Positions 20,550 to 33,699 of a stretch of DNA of 46,441 nucleotides are shown piece by piece (position 1 is the first letter of the stretch; the number at the start of each line of letters is the position of its first letter). The notes under the pieces were generated by a model. It was not told where the DNA came from, made no database searches, and saw nothing but the letters and a program-made list of their open reading frames with translations. The stretch spans positions 1-46,441 of the forward strand of contig LLEY01000296.1 of the NCBI GenBank assembly GCA_001414485.1, given 5' to 3'. The translations under genes and the position numbers were made by a program. The stretch comes from Calycina herbarum. Taxonomy: Eukaryota > Ascomycota > Leotiomycetes > Helotiales > Pezizellaceae.

Positions 20550-23500
20550 ATGCCATCGAAGCGCAAGCTTCTTGATTTCGATCCCAACAAATCCGACTCG
20601 GCCGATACAGATTTCGACCCTTCAGAGTCTAGAGCTGCACCGCGGAAGCCATCGAGAAAGTCATCAGGCCGCAAGAAGAGCTCGAGAAACCCGCGCAAAC
20701 GCGCCAAGCGTCGCGGCTCCCAGTCGGACGACGACGACAACGTCGAGGATAGCCTAGACGATCTTTCCTTCTCAGAACCCTCCGCTGGGGAAGAACCATT
20801 CGAAGTGAACGAAATGACAGGTCGAGCGGTCCGAAAAGCGGCCAAAAAGTCGGTCAATTATGGCGAGGACAGTAGTGAATCTGTCTCCGAAGAGTTGCAA
20901 GACAGCGAGCTGGAAGAGGTGCAGCCAAAGAAGCGGTCACAAAATAAACGGCGCCGGATCCTCGAAGACGAAGATGAGGACGACGAAGAAGAGGATGAAC
21001 CCGAGAAGGCCAGCATCGAAGACGACGAAGACGATGATCTGGTAATGACTCCAAAAGTGCGTGGCAAGAAGTCCAAGATTGTCAAGTTAAAGATTAATAC
21101 CCCCGGCACGATGCCTCGCACAACTCGTGCTGGCAGCGCCCTTCGCAGCGCACGTAGAAGAGGAAGCACCCAAGAGCCTACTTCTGCAGGATTTACGACG
21201 CGAAGAACTACTCGGGCCACATCAGAAGCCTTTGGCGAAGAACCCATCTCTCTTTCCGATTCCGGCCATCATATAGTTCGACCCGGTCACAGCCCAGAGC
21301 CTATCGGTAGGAGAGCCACCCGAGGGTCGAAAGGTATCAAACAACCTGCCTCCACCATCAAAGAGGAAATCAACGAGTCTACTCAAGAGCAACAAGACGA
21401 GGACGTCATCATGGCAACTGAAATTGCCGGAACCGATGAACGTGGGGAGGCTGATATTACCGAAGATGCAGTCCCAGATGCTGCTGCTGAACTGGAAGTC
21501 GAACAAAGTGCGGCCCAACCTGCTGCAGAAGACGACGACGACGACGACGACGATGTACCAATTGTACGACCGAGAAGAGGATCTCGCCAGGCTCTTCCTG
21601 TTGTGTCTGATATTGCTGCTGAGGATGAGGCAGTTGCTCCGGTCGTGCAGTCTGCGAGTGGGTCTAGACGATTGACTCGAGGTTCGAGAAAAAAGGAACA
21701 AAAGCGACCCACCGATGCTAGCAGCGACTTTGAACCGGTGGAAGAATCTGCCGAGGACGATCTTTCAGCATCTGACGCCGAAGCAAAGAGAAGCAAGGCG
21801 AGAGAAGACGGCGATGAATCCGGTTCTCAATCACGGGGTCGTCGTGGTGCCCAGGCGAAATCAAAAAGCACATCTCGGAGACGAGCAAGTCCAACTTCCG
21901 AGATAGAAGAGGAGCTGGATCAAGATGAGCTCGCCGAGGAACTCAATGATCTCAAATCTGGCTCGAGAAGACGTAGACCAAGAGCATCGTCGCAGATTGT
22001 GTATGAACGATCAAACACCCGGGCAAGAAAGCCTGTAGACTATAGCATCAAGCCCATGGATCAAATTTATGCGATGGATGAGGATGGTCAAGATGCTGCT
22101 CCTACACCCACTCGCAGAACGAAAGGGGGGCGAAACGGTGCGAACCAACCATGGGAGCGTAATCTTTATACAACCTTTGGCCCATTCGGTGGCGGGGGCG
22201 GCCCGGCACCAGTTATTGGTGGTCCTTGGGGTACTGGAGCAGCGGGCGGTGTTGACTCAGATAGCAGCGATGACGAGAATATGGCGCGGCCTACAAACGT
22301 TGGTGGGAATGTCGGAATGACACCAACAGCTGGTATGCTTCCTGGACTCCTCCCAGGATTGACGCAGACGAATCCGGAACCTGCTGCCGCATTATCTGGA
22401 ACTCCTGCAAACTTGGGTAAAATCAAAAGCCAAAAGGCCTTGGCCGACGCAGATCCACTGGGCGTTGATCAGGATGTAGACTTTAGCAAGATTGGTGGTC
22501 TTGACGGCCATATTGATCAGTTAAAGGAGATGGTTCAGATGCCTCTTCTATATCCTGAGCTCTTCGTGAAGTTCCACGTCACGCCACCTCGTGGAGTGTT
22601 GTTTCACGGCCCTCCCGGTACTGGTAAAACCCTTTTGGCTCGAGCTCTTGCTGCTACTGTTGGGTCTGGGGGACGAAAGATCACATTCTACATGCGCAAA
22701 GGTGCTGATGCTCTCAGCAAGTGGGTTGGCGAGGCGGAAAGACAGCTTCGACTGTTGTTCGAGGAAGCCCGAAAAACTCAACCCAGTATCATCTTCTTTG
22801 ACGAAATTGACGGTCTTGCACCGGTGCGGTCCAGTAAACAGGAACAAATCCATGCCTCTATTGTATCGACACTCCTTGCATTGATGGATGGCATGGATGG
22901 TCGTGGTCAGGTTATTGTCATCGGCGCAACGAACAGACCTGACAACATCGACCCAGCTTTGCGTCGACCTGGCCGGTTTGACAGAGAGTTCTACTTTCCA
23001 CTTCCTGATGTTGAAGCTCGAAAATCCATCATAAATATCAACACCAGAGACTGGGGAATTGATGACACGTTCAAGACTTCGCTGGCACACATAACTAAAG
23101 GCTACGGTGGAGCTGATCTTCGGGCGCTTTGTACTGAAGCAGCACTCAATGCTATTCAGCGCACCTACCCCCAGATCTACCAGTGCAATGACAAGCTCAT
23201 AGTCGACCCCGACAAGATCAAGATTACAGCAAAGGATTTCATGCTCTCTGTAAAGAAGATGATACCTTCTTCGGAGCGTGCCACTTCAACGGGCGCAGCA
23301 CCATTACCTAAGCGTGTAGAACCACTTCTACGGGACAAACTGACCTTGATCGAGAATGCTTTAGACGCTCTGATACCAATTAAGAAAAAGACCACAGCAC
23401 TCCAGGAAGCCATGTTTGAGCAGTACGAAGATTCCGATCAAGGATTTGGACGCGAAACCATGCAACAAGAATTTGAGAATTCCCGTGTCTTCCGACCTCG

Positions 23501-25706
23501 ACTTCTCATCTGCGGTGAACCCGGCATGGGTCAGGGCTATCTCGGCGGTGCGATTCTAAATCATTTTGAAGGTCTCCATGTCCAAAGTTTTGATCTGCCA
23601 ACCATCTTCAGTGATCCTGCACGAGTAAGTTTCTTTTGTTTGAAAATACCCTTTCAATGCTAACGCAAGCAGTCCCCGGAAGCGGCAATTGTACAACTAT
23701 TTGCCGAAGTCAAGAGACACAAGCCAAGTGTTATATACATCCCCGGTGTAGAGACATGGTACAATACTTTGAGTAATTCTCAGATTGATACATTTCTTGG
23801 CTTGCTAAGATCCATTCCTCCAACCGATCCTGTACTTGTCCTAGGCATTACGGAAAACAAAGCAGAAAATGTGGACCAAAGATTGCTCACAGATCTGTTT
23901 GGATTCTCAAGCAAGAATCGTATCGAAATAGAACGCCCGAAGCAGGTTTGTATTAACTACTTTTGTTGTCGAACAGTGACTGACTACTTCTAGGAACACC
24001 GAGAGGCTTTCTTTTCCACAATCATCGAGTACGTGAAGAAGACACCTCGAGAATTTCCTGAACCTCTCAACCGCAAGAAGAGAAAGCTTGAAGTTCTGGA
24101 GGTTGCTCCTCTGCCGCCCCCAAAGCCACCCACCAAGGAGGAACTCAAAGCCCAAAAGAAGAGAGATCATCAATTGCTTAATCTTCTGAAGGTTCAGATT
24201 CAACCCATCATGGATCAGATTCACAGAAAGTACAAAAAATTTAGAAACCCCCTCATTACCCCGGCTCAAATTCAATACCTCCTCGATGAACGCGATCCTA
24301 ATTTCGTTCGCCCCGACATACCTCAATTTCGACCATTTGAATTAGATACGGACAATAATGGTGTTCGTGGCTTACGAGAAACTGCGAGCGGGAAGTTCTT
24401 CTACAACCTCGATACCACGACCATTGAAGAGAGACTTTCAAACGGCTTTTACGCCCGCCCGAAAGACTTCCTCCAAGATATTAAATCACTTGCAAAAGAT
24501 GCCAAGCATATGGGTGACAAGGACCGACTTCTAAAAGCTAATGAACTCTTATCCAACGTCGAAGTCGATATGATGGCTATTGAAGGGCAGCCCGCTTTTG
24601 CTGACTGCGAAAATGTATACCACCGCCAGCTTCAGAGAACCAAGGAACGAGCAGAGAAAGAAAAACTGAAGGATGCACCAGAACCCCTTTTTGGTGGCAT
24701 CGTTACGTCTGATATCCCGGAAAATAGCTCGGTGCTTTTGAACGAACCTGCTGCAAAGCGCCCAAGATTGGGGACACCTGTTCGCGGCCCTAGCAGTTTG
24801 TCGAATGGGGTCTCTTCCGATCTCGTTACGAATGGCTCTTCGGTTCCTCAAGGCGAGGATTCGCGAATGGGCGGTACTGATGACCCATCTCAACCATTCT
24901 CACAAACCGCAATCCATCCTCCAAGTCAATTGCGCAGTGTTGTAAGCAGACTTTCAAATGTTGCACCGACTTCCCAAATATCCCAGCGATCAACTTTCCA
25001 AGAGATTCCTCATGGAACTTCACCAAGTCAACTCATCAATGATGCATCCACTACAACATCTGGCAAAAAGACCTCAGATGGTTGGAGCACGCAGGCAACG
25101 AATGGCATTGCACATGGTGCATCAAATTCTAGCCCGATCGATCGACCCGGGCAAGATTCGCAATTACCCGACACACAACAGAATGCATCCCAAAGACCAA
25201 GTCAGCAAGGAGCATCTGATCCTAGCAGTGATGATCAATGGCCGCACTCTCAAGCTCACGGACTTGCGCGTGGCACCCTTCAAGGATTTCCTTCTCAAAC
25301 GCAAACTCCTAGCTCTGGCAGTCAATACTCCCAAAACCCCGCTGTCCCCCTTTTCAGCGCCCCGTCACGAGCCACCTCCGCATCCAAGCCTTCGGGTTTC
25401 GCCAACATTCTCAATGACTCTCCGGTTGAACAAGTTTCATCGTCGCAGCTTTCTCAAGATTTTGTCTCTGACAAATATTTTGTTGATGTTCTATTGGATC
25501 AGCTTATTCATGGAAGTAGTGGTCTGAGTGTTGAACAGATGGAGCAGGTCAACAGAGAACTTATGGAGACCATTTGGAAGATGAGGGGGGAATGGAATAG
25601 GAATGTGGTTGCGGCAACTTTGGTGGAGGTTTTCAATGAAACGATCAAGGATATTGAAGCGATGCAGCCGGTAGGAGGCCCATCTCAACCAAGACAGGCG
25701 CAGTGA
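20550..25706 (+). CDS. Yta7/Abo1/ATAD2-type AAA-ATPase with bromodomain, 1686 aa
   Basis: There are three exons: 20550-23624, 23673-23945 and 23994-25706. Both introns are 48 bp (GTAAGT...GCTAACGCAAGCAG and GTTTGT...TTCTAG), and all phases are 0. The start is the ATG at 20550 (MPSKRKLLDFDP). The N-terminal third is disordered, with long acidic and Lys/Arg-rich runs. AAA domain 1 has Walker A GPPGTGKT (687-694), Walker B with DEIDG (751-755) and RRPGR (805-809). AAA domain 2 is degenerate: GEPGMGQG at 989-996 lacks the Walker Lys, which is usual for this family. A divergent bromodomain lies at about 1175-1315. The C-terminal tail is Ser/Gln-rich. Known family role: hexameric histone H3-H4 chaperone ATPase that regulates nucleosome density and transcription in the nucleus. 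The protein is longer than yeast Yta7 (about 1380) because of the disordered tails. It appears intact. Confidence 0.92.
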
Positions 25707-26673
25707 TAGGGTGGAGGTGAGATGAGAATGTAGGATATGCGATTGATGGAAGGTACGAAGCTGGGGATCCAACCGGGGGTAAATGGTACTTTATTTTGTT
25801 CGCCCTTCGTGTCCGAAACTTGCATTAATCGAGACAGGGAAGTCAGCGTGGAGTATGGAGTCACTGGCTTTTTCGAATATGGAAGCTGTGTACAACAGAT
25901 GTTGTTTTGATTACATAAATACATTTTCTATGCAATAAATGTCTTCTACTTCTGCATTAAAACGTGTGAGAGTCCACAAGAACATTTAGGGTCATACTTT
26001 AGTATTGGGAAACTTTAGGACGCCTTTGGTTTGTATTTGTAGTGAATTAATTTATATTACGTGCTAGGACAACCAAGTCAAATGCTTTTATGTACCGTGT
26101 AGAGGGGAGATAATACTAGTATTGATTGGAAACAAGGAGTGGTCAACTAATTTCGTGTTCGTACTTGTCAAGAGGATAATTGAGCCTTCCGGGATTTCGC
26201 CCTGCTATCACCCTCGGGCCTCCGATTTGGTACTTCGTATATAATTAGCCTTGGAGGCAATAAAGTGTACAGTTATAATTAGCTTCTCTTAAAGCTCTCA
26301 AATCTACATTTATATGATGTACTAGGTATACATTTCAATGCTCTCTTTGCGATAATCAAACGTGAGAAGAGTAAGAGTTTATGACGTGGTTCTCGCTACA
26401 CCTACTAACATTCTCGAGTTCTCAATTTGCCCTGGTTCATTTGAACAACACATCCTGTAGGCTAGTATCCTATCTAATTTCGTGCAATTGAATATGGTAA
26501 GGTGTCTACGGGGGCGAAAAAAACGTCGACTGTTTTTCCGTCCCCATAGAGGGTGCACGTAGAAAGATGCGCAGATTCTCACATTTCTGAGTAAGTGTGC
26601 GACCTAATTTCGTGGAGATACGCTTTCTAGAAGGATGCTAATGCTTTGCGATTGTAATTTATGTACCTTGTTA
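25707..26673. other. Intergenic, no supported gene
   Basis: 3' UTR of the Yta7-like gene then AT-rich DNA. The phrase CTAATTTCGTG recurs three times (about 26148, 26474, 26605), suggesting an old repeat, but no boundaries could be set. Confidence 0.4.
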
Positions 26674-27145
26674 CAGCGGGGGTTCGCAAATATTCGTACG
26701 GTCCCCTTTTTACACCAAAAGTTATCTTAAGAAAGACGTTTTATATATTTATCTTTATATTTAAACAATATCTAAAACTGAGAACTAAGATTATTTCGCG
26801 CATTTAATAGTCTTCAAAGACAAATACACTAAATATATATTAGGTCTTAAGTTATAATAGAGCAAAAGTAGGAAGAGTCGGGAAAACACCGGATTACACC
26901 AAAATCGGGTAAAATTTAGTAACTTTCTCGACACCTCTTACTATAACCTAATTAAATCGAGATCAGTTTCGCTTAGAAGAAAAACTAAGAGTACAAAGTA
27001 AAGATATCTTAATTTTATAGAGATATGTTTAAGAACTTTAAAAAAATAGTTCGGGTTTATTTTACAGTAGAGTTTTAAACAAGGTGACTTTCAGTGATTT
27101 TAGGTGTAAAAAAGAGAGCGTACGAATATCTGCGAACCCCCGCTG
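26674..27145. mobile_element. Tc1/mariner-type MITE with TA target duplication
   Basis: The left end CAGCGGGGGTTCGCA (26674 on) matches the reverse complement of the right end (to 27145). The similarity extends about 45-50 bases inward with few mismatches, through ATATTCGTACG and a TTTTTACACC tract. The dinucleotide TA flanks both ends (26672-26673 and 27146-27147), as expected for Tc1/mariner/pogo elements. The 472-bp interior is AT-rich and has no coding frame, so it is non-autonomous. Confidence 0.85.
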
Positions 27146-27390
27146 TACTCAAACGCTACCGCGAGGATCCATCGGAGTTACGTCAAGCGAATTGTAAAGG
27201 GGGTGTGATGTAATCCCAAATGTGACAAACCTGGTCGTTTGACGTCAATCAATTCATTTCCATCAACCATTTCCTATATGTCTGAGGAACTACCTCGACA
27301 CAAACTACAATTTTTTATCAAATTTGTCCTTTTAAAAAGAATTAATTTCTACCATCACAAGTGTACCTCGTCCCAGCAACAAAGAACAAC

Positions 27391-27774
27391 ATGTCAGCAA
27401 ACCCCGCATCTGTCTCTAAACAAGGGGAATTCCACTCTTCAATCCCACCCGCGGAGCCCCTCACCACCAAAGGAGTTCGTAATACCATCTCTTCTACCTT
27501 CTGCCTTCCTGTGCCCCTGATTCTCTATTTGTCATCTCCCCACATCATTACCTAGATGCTGACAACTCATAAGCACGCACCTGGCACAAAAGTCGGCAAT
27601 GATGCTGTCCCTGAATTCCATGCGGAGACTGTACCAACTGGAACAGCGCCCAAAGAGCGAGTCTTTGCGTCCCAAGCACAGGATGCCGTCGAAGAAGGGA
27701 ACACAACAAAGGCAGGGGATACTATTACAGGGGCCGATAGTGCCGAGGTTAACACAGGACTTGTGAAAGAATAA
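27391..27774 (+). CDS. Small conserved fungal protein, 94 aa
   Basis: Two exons, 27391-27474 (28 codons) and 27574-27774, are separated by a 99-bp intron (GTTCGT...GCTGAC...CATAAG), phase 0. The joined protein reads ...PPAEPLTTKG-HAPGTKVGNDAVPEFHAETVPTGT... (shown in parts). The blocks PPxEPLTTxGH, KVGNDAVPEFHAET and GTAPKxRxF are ones I recall from uncharacterised small proteins across Ascomycota. The rest is hydrophilic with no membrane segment or signal peptide. The predicted protein is short and probably disordered. Function unknown. The splice model is supported because it restores the conserved order exactly. Confidence 0.75.
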
Positions 27775-28527
27775 GTGTTGGTTTCAGGGTGGAGAATGGA
27801 GGTTTCTTGGTGGCTCTGAAATCCCTGTAGGATGGTAACGAATTGTTCGAGCAAATGGCAGGGCTTGAGTGAACACATGTTGCAAGTAAGGAGTGGCCAT
27901 CATTGCTTCGTGTAATTATGAAATCCTATCCAGTTGAACAACGAATATGCAATATAAACTCTACTTTACAACTACGGAGTATGCAAACGAATTTTCATGA
28001 GAACTGGTAGACTTGAAGGCTACCATATGGATAAGGGGCAACAGAACCAGGCTTTGTTCTGGGCACCGGCCATATTGAAAATTGTACGAAATATCTTCGA
28101 GATTTGTAAATTTTCTCCGACGACGTCAGCAAAATTAGGAAACCGAATTCATGATTCTCCCAAACGTTTTTGAAGAATATATATGATATATGGTTGTCCC
28201 ACAATCTCAGGAGGGAATCAGGTGGTGTTCAATCCCACATTTCCGAGGGATATGACGGACATCAACTATCCACCATTTGCGCCTTTTTGCAGGAACCCGT
28301 CAAACAAGGATAACATAAAGCTTAACCCAAAAGAATAGGTCTGAGCACCCCTTTCTATTTTGCATGTCGTCCATCGGCGGTCCTAAGCTGGAACGCAAAA
28401 TAGAATGTCCACAATGAGCCTAAAGGTGTTCGCACGGAGACAACGATTCGAAGGTTTTAGGGGCTTGAGCGACAAGAGCCTGTCTGGAATCTACCTCTGA
28501 TCCCCCTGAAGTGATAAGATATTTGTG
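27775..28527. other. Convergent intergenic region, no supported gene
   Basis: It lies between the 3' ends of a plus-strand and a minus-strand gene. No gene, RNA or repeat recognised. Confidence 0.45.
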
Positions 28528-29857
28528 TCATGAGTTTAAGAGGATAGTTTCAACCCAAAGTCGGACCTTCTCGGCCATTATTTCGCTGTGGCCTAGTTTG
28601 ATTAGCATTTTTGTGCTAGTTTGTAAGGCTAAAAAACATACTGATACAAAATCCATGTGGAACTTTACCATCATCAATAAGCATGATAGGGGAAGATCTG
28701 CTTTCTTCGTTGGATTTTCCCCTTGCGGCGATTAAGGCATCTCTGGTATGATCTGCCACCCAATGATCCTTCATCGTCATCAGTATTTAGCAAAATACGG
28801 GGCAGATAAACTGACATTCTCGCCAAAGTAAAACACCAGTTTTGGGGGCGGAGTTTCTGAAGCAGCACCTTTGTGTTCCACGCCCCAAATGTCTTCATTC
28901 CATCGGTCTTCGTTGATAGTATCCATCTCGTCTTTTGCTAGATGACTAAGAAAGGTCAGTCGGATTGTAATCACCCAATATGATGTTGATTCTTACAGTG
29001 CTTGCCAAATTCCCATTCTACTTTTCAAAAATATTGTTGTAACACTCGCCGCTTCATCAGGCATACCGGTAAATTTGCCCACAATCCATTTCAGCCCCAG
29101 GAAGGGAATGCAACTGACTAAGGCTTTCGCCACTGCACTTGCCTTTCTGGGAAAGTCGGAAATTTTGAATAGCCAGCTGATTTTGACGCCGCTACTGCTT
29201 TGAGATATGTGTGTAACCGTTGGGAAGAGAAGGATCCCGGCTTTGATTTCTATAGGGGAGTTTCGGGATTTAAGACGCTGGATGATCTCCAACAAGATAT
29301 ATGCACCTAGTGCCACGATATCGAAGTCAGCAGAATTCTTTGTGAAAGATTCAAGAGTTGCCATGCATGTCTCGAAAGCAAAAAAGAGTATCTTATTACT
29401 CTCGATACGATTTGCAAAGGAAAATTGCTGCAAAAATTGGGACCTTACCGACCGAGTGTCCTATCATGATAACACTATCGTAAGGTTGTCCTTGACGTGG
29501 TCCCTGTTGAATACACAGCTCCCCAAGGGATTCGAGAGATGACTCTATGACCTCTTCGAGACTGTAGGGATATGTTCTCGAAGAGTGCGGTTCAGCATCC
29601 CCGAATCCAGCTAGTGATTGGCCATGGATATCAAACACATCTTTTGCATCCGTTGGAACATGTCTGGTTTGAGTGGAAGAGAGGAGCGTTTGTAGCGTGC
29701 CAAGGAACGTCTGGTAGTAACCAATGAGACCCGGATTGCCGGTGATGAAGAATATAAGGTGGTGAGATGCGGGGGGATTGTTTGATGGAGATAGAAGCGA
29801 CATTCGAGTAGTTGGAGACGAGTCTTGAGGCAACTCCAAGGAATCGAAAAGGACCAT
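28528..29857 (-). CDS. Lipid-droplet-associated hydrolase (LDAH-like), 346 aa
   Basis: I assembled five exons: 29857-29449, 29306-28997, 28945-28816, 28768-28642 and 28592-28528. The introns are 142, 51, 47, 49 bp, all GT...AG, and the summed coding length is a multiple of three. The start is the ATG at 29857. Motifs in order: FFITGNPGLIGYYQTFLG (family opening strand and oxyanion region), MIGHSVG with the nucleophile Ser (GHSVG), the lid/core block IKAGILLFPTVTHI, and FYFGEN-DHWVADHTRD split by an intron and carrying the acid. The final KVPHGFCIS has the catalytic His, and the C-terminus is HSEIMAEKVRLWVETILLNS. All triad positions are present. The family is an alpha/beta hydrolase found on lipid droplets in animals; activity on sterol esters is debated. 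It sits at the edge of the repeat block and appears intact. Confidence 0.87.
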
Positions 29858-29959
29858 TTTCGAGTTGATGGAGTTTTGGCCGATTTGAGAGTGGGTGACT
29901 TCAAGGCGGGATTGTACTTCGGGAATCGATTATTTGGGACACAGATTTGCATAAAATTG

Positions 29960-30626
29960 TAATTGGTCAGAGCATGGAAAAGGCGGGGCGACTACGGCAA
30001 GTCTTGCATAAACCAAGTATGCAGCCACAACTCTGTATACGTGTATAATACACTTGTAAAGACTATAGCTTACGATGCTATACTGTTTTCAAATTTTAAA
30101 AAGTGTTATAGTTAACAAAAGTTATAATTTAATTAGTTGTATACTAACTTAGAAATAAATACAAGTTTAGTTTTAATATATAAGACTTATTAACTATAGT
30201 ATTATATTAGTTAACGTAGCTTTTATATCTATAGTATTAGAGGTCTTTATATATAACTTATATAAATCTATGTCTTAAATAGTATAAGTATAAATTAATT
30301 AGTTAATTAATTATTAATCTAATTAAATCTAATTAATATAGTTAGTTAGCTAATAGTTATTAATAATAAGTAGTTATTCTTATAATCTAGTTTCTTCTTC
30401 TCTTTTTCCTTCTCTTTTTCTTCTACCTCTTTCTTTATATAGAAGCTCTAACTCTTTAAGCTATTAATAGTCTTATAAGTCTCTATTATATTATTTTAAG
30501 ATAATTAAAGCTACTTAACTAAAGAGTCTCTCGCTACGCTAAGAGCCGAAGTAGCTACTTATAAAACTTATTATTAGTAAGATAAGTACTTAACTATAGT
30601 AAGAACTTATACTTGTAATTAATAGC
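29960..30626. repeat. AT-rich RIP-decayed repeat, copy 2, left half
   Basis: The composition shifts abruptly to AT-rich from about 30040, with few CpG-containing words and many TAA/TAG triplets. The end of this block (about 30610-30631) continues, after the inserted retrotransposon, into 38142. Together the two halves match 290-560 of the window. Short hairpins of the TTAATTAA type occur near 30290-30340. Confidence 0.7.
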
Positions 30627-30631
30627 TAATT
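30627..30631. repeat. Target-site duplication, left (TAATT)
   Basis: TAATT directly precedes the 5' LTR and is repeated at 38137-38141 directly after the 3' LTR. Five bases is the normal length for Ty3/Gypsy integration. Confidence 0.85.
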
Positions 30632-30906
30632 TATAATAGAACTATTAGAAATTAATCGGAATTAGAATTACCGAGTCTACGTACTAAATAGAATACGATA
30701 CAGATGTTGTTTTAGGTTTTAGAAAAGCTAGATAGCTTCTAGACTTACTATTGTCTAAACCTCTTATAAATAGCTACCTTCTCTCTATTAGGAAAGACTA
30801 ATTTAGTCTTTTCCTTTGTATTAGAGCCTAGTATTCGGATATATTATTCTATTAAACGTACTTCTATATACCTCTTTTGTAGTAGTATCTATTTCGTACT
30901 ATTATA
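30632..30906 (+). repeat. 5' LTR (275 bp)
   Basis: It begins TATAATAG and ends CTATTATA, a perfect 8-base inversion. A TG...CA pair mutated to TA...TA would explain the ends. It aligns end to end with 37862-38136 without gaps; about 19 differences were counted by eye, all transitions. Confidence 0.93.
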
Positions 30907-31899
30907 TTAAAAGACTAAATTCGACTCCGCTAGAGACGGCCTGTTATAATATCTTACTTAAGCGCGCCGGCGTACCTGCTTCGAATTCGATTTAGCCTAG
31001 ATTCGGATTAGTATATTAATAACCTTAAATAGCTAGGTAATTAGAGACTACTTAGATAGCTAGTAATACCGGGGTTTAGTATCTAAATAGTTAGCTAGTA
31101 AAATCGTAGACAGTTCTTATATTAAGAGAAGTAGAATATACTAAGTGTTCCCGAGACTTCTAATAACCCTCTCTATATAGAGATTACTATATAAGATATA
31201 GATAGTCGACGATATATAGTTACCTAGAAGGCTCTCGAATCTACCTCTTAACCTCTCTAAACAGTATACGATATACTAGAATAAGGAGAGACCCTAGGTC
31301 TCTCTAAAGCTCCGCTTAAGAGCGTTAAGCAACCTACTAGAGAAGCTAGTAAACCCCTCTCTAAAAGGTCTACGGACTATACTTATATATCTAAAAACAA
31401 AAGGTTCTAGAAAGGAAAGCAACCTACTTAAAACCCTAAAGACAACCGAGACTTTTCTAATATAGACGAGATATAGAGCGTAGTATAAGGCTTAGAAGAA
31501 AAACTTTAAGATAACAACGATCGGTTTATATAGTTAGAATTAATTATAAGCGAACTTAGGAATTAAATCAGAGACTCTTAACCTTAACGATCCCGATCTA
31601 AGAACGGCCCTCCTTCTCTTCTAAGTCTTATACTAGACCTCTTTCGCTTAAGAGATCCTATCTCTAATACCTTCCCTCGACAGTAGACTACTCTACTCGA
31701 CTTTAAAGGTAGTCCGAATCCTATCCGACCTGTGAAAAGCAAGATTATAGAAAAGATAAAATCTTTAGATAATAGTATATCACTTATATACTAATAATAG
31801 AAGATATCGGTATACGACAGACTACTAGTAAATACTAATTATTATAATATAAGCCTGACTCGAAAGGCTCTTATATAAAGAATAACTACTAGACTCGCT

Positions 31900-32530
31900 A
31901 GGAACTACCTTAAGCCTAGATATAAGTCTAAATCGATTTATATTACTTTCTATAATTATTAAGATATAATTAAACTTTTAAATTTATATTTCTTAACCGG
32001 ATATAAGATAGAGGATATATAGAACGCCTTCTAGGCCTTGTAGATAGATAGAAAGAATTATACTAGAGAAACGTTTACTAACTTTAGAGGTCGCTTTTTA
32101 AGTATAGCTATACTTAGAGAGATACCAGAGTTAGAACAGTTCTTCTATATATAGGAAAAGATTATACCACAGCTACGAAACTTAGCCGCCGTACTTAAGA
32201 GACGTTAGAACTATAACTTCGTTAAAATAGTAGTAGATCTTTTAGCTTTAGATAAGAAAAAACGCTGAAATACTAAGTTATATATAGCTAATATAACTAA
32301 GCTAGTTAGTATAACTACTTCGGTTAAAAAGACTACCTTTTAACTCTTATCTAGTATAATACTAAAACTCTCTCTACTTATATAAGGATCCTTCTCTACT
32401 GTTTAGACTACTTTTTAAACTTTCAAACCTACCTCGACTCTTAAACACTAAAAGACTACAGATCGAGTCCTAGCTAGTATAACGTGTTACTACTATAGTA
32501 AGCCTAGATATTATAAACCCGATTACCCTT
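31900..32530 (+). pseudogene. gag relic with mutated zinc knuckle
   Basis: Broken frames contain phrases such as NYTRETFTNFRGRFLSIA and LREIPELEQFFYI, of Gag character. At 32485-32529 a CCHC zinc-knuckle spacing is visible. Only the first Cys codon remains, and the other Cys, Gly and His positions are now Tyr or Arg codons, each explained by a single C-to-T or G-to-A change. Protease could not be placed. Confidence 0.65.
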
Positions 32531-33699
32531 AGCTACCTAGTATTAAAGAGATAGCCTAGGAAGTAGACGAAGATAATATATAAGTCCTTATAGAGTACCT
32601 CGATTTAGTTCTAGATTAGAGAGAAAACGAGGCAGCCTAGGTAAAGACTCCTTTCTAAGCCTACGTAAATATAACCTATTAAACCTTAATCTTTCTAGTC
32701 TTATAAAAGGAAACTAATTCCTTATAAATACGACTCTTAGTATATATAGATATAGTATTAAGTTATAAGCTTTAATAGATATAGAAGCGAACGGTTTTCT
32801 ATTCTTAAATCGACTTTTAGCTCTATAACTAGCCTAATTACTAGGATTATAGATTTAAAATTTACTATACTTAGTACCTGTTTATAGATATAATAGTAGT
32901 ATTAAGAGTAAGGTAACGTAGTTTATACAGCTATATCTATAACTACCTCTTTGTCGTCCTAGATCTCAGATAATAAGACTTAATTATTAGAAATAAATAG
33001 TTAAAACACTTTAAAATTCTTCTTAACTCTGCTAGGAATCAACTTATTTAGCTAGCTAAAAGCCTACCGACTCCTTACTTTAGAAAGAAGATCTTACTTT
33101 CTTTAACTTCTAGCTAGATCTAGAAGCCTTATTTAAATATATAGTTAGATATAAATCGAAGGGATTACGCTCTCTATTAAGACGAAAAACGACGGAAGAA
33201 GAGTAAACTCTTAGCTAAGTTATTACTATTATCTACGACTCTAACTTCTAATCTTTCTACCTCTAACTCTAGTCTAAATCCCCTCTAACCTATAAGTACA
33301 GCCTAGACGGATTAGACTATATACTTATTTATTAGCGAGATAAGTATAAATACTTTATATTTTAATATAAAACGACCTAATACCGAGTTCTTTATAACTA
33401 GTATCTACGAATTAGATCGGATTATCGAAGAGAAGTTAGCTCTACTTATAAACGATACTAAGACTATAGATCTAATATAGTCTTAACTCCTTAAATATTA
33501 TTTCTTATACTAAGATATATTCTTAAAGACAGCTTTAGATAAACTTCCTTCTTACTATAAATATAATTATAAAATCACTTTAAATAAACTACTTTCTATC
33601 TTCTACTCTCTATTATATCGATAGTTAACTATAGAGCTATAAGCAACGAAAGAGTACCTTATTAATAATTTAAATAAAGGATTTATTATTAATAGTAAT

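Noticed and set aside
20534..21796. Long minus-strand serine-rich frames inside the Yta7-like gene
   Set aside because: They are mirror images of the acidic GAC/GAA-rich coding strand (giving Ser runs) and have no independent support.
30907..30945. Possible tRNA gene or primer-binding site after the 5' LTR
   Set aside because: TTCGACTCC resembles a T-loop, but no cloverleaf or complement to a tRNA 3' end could be drawn.
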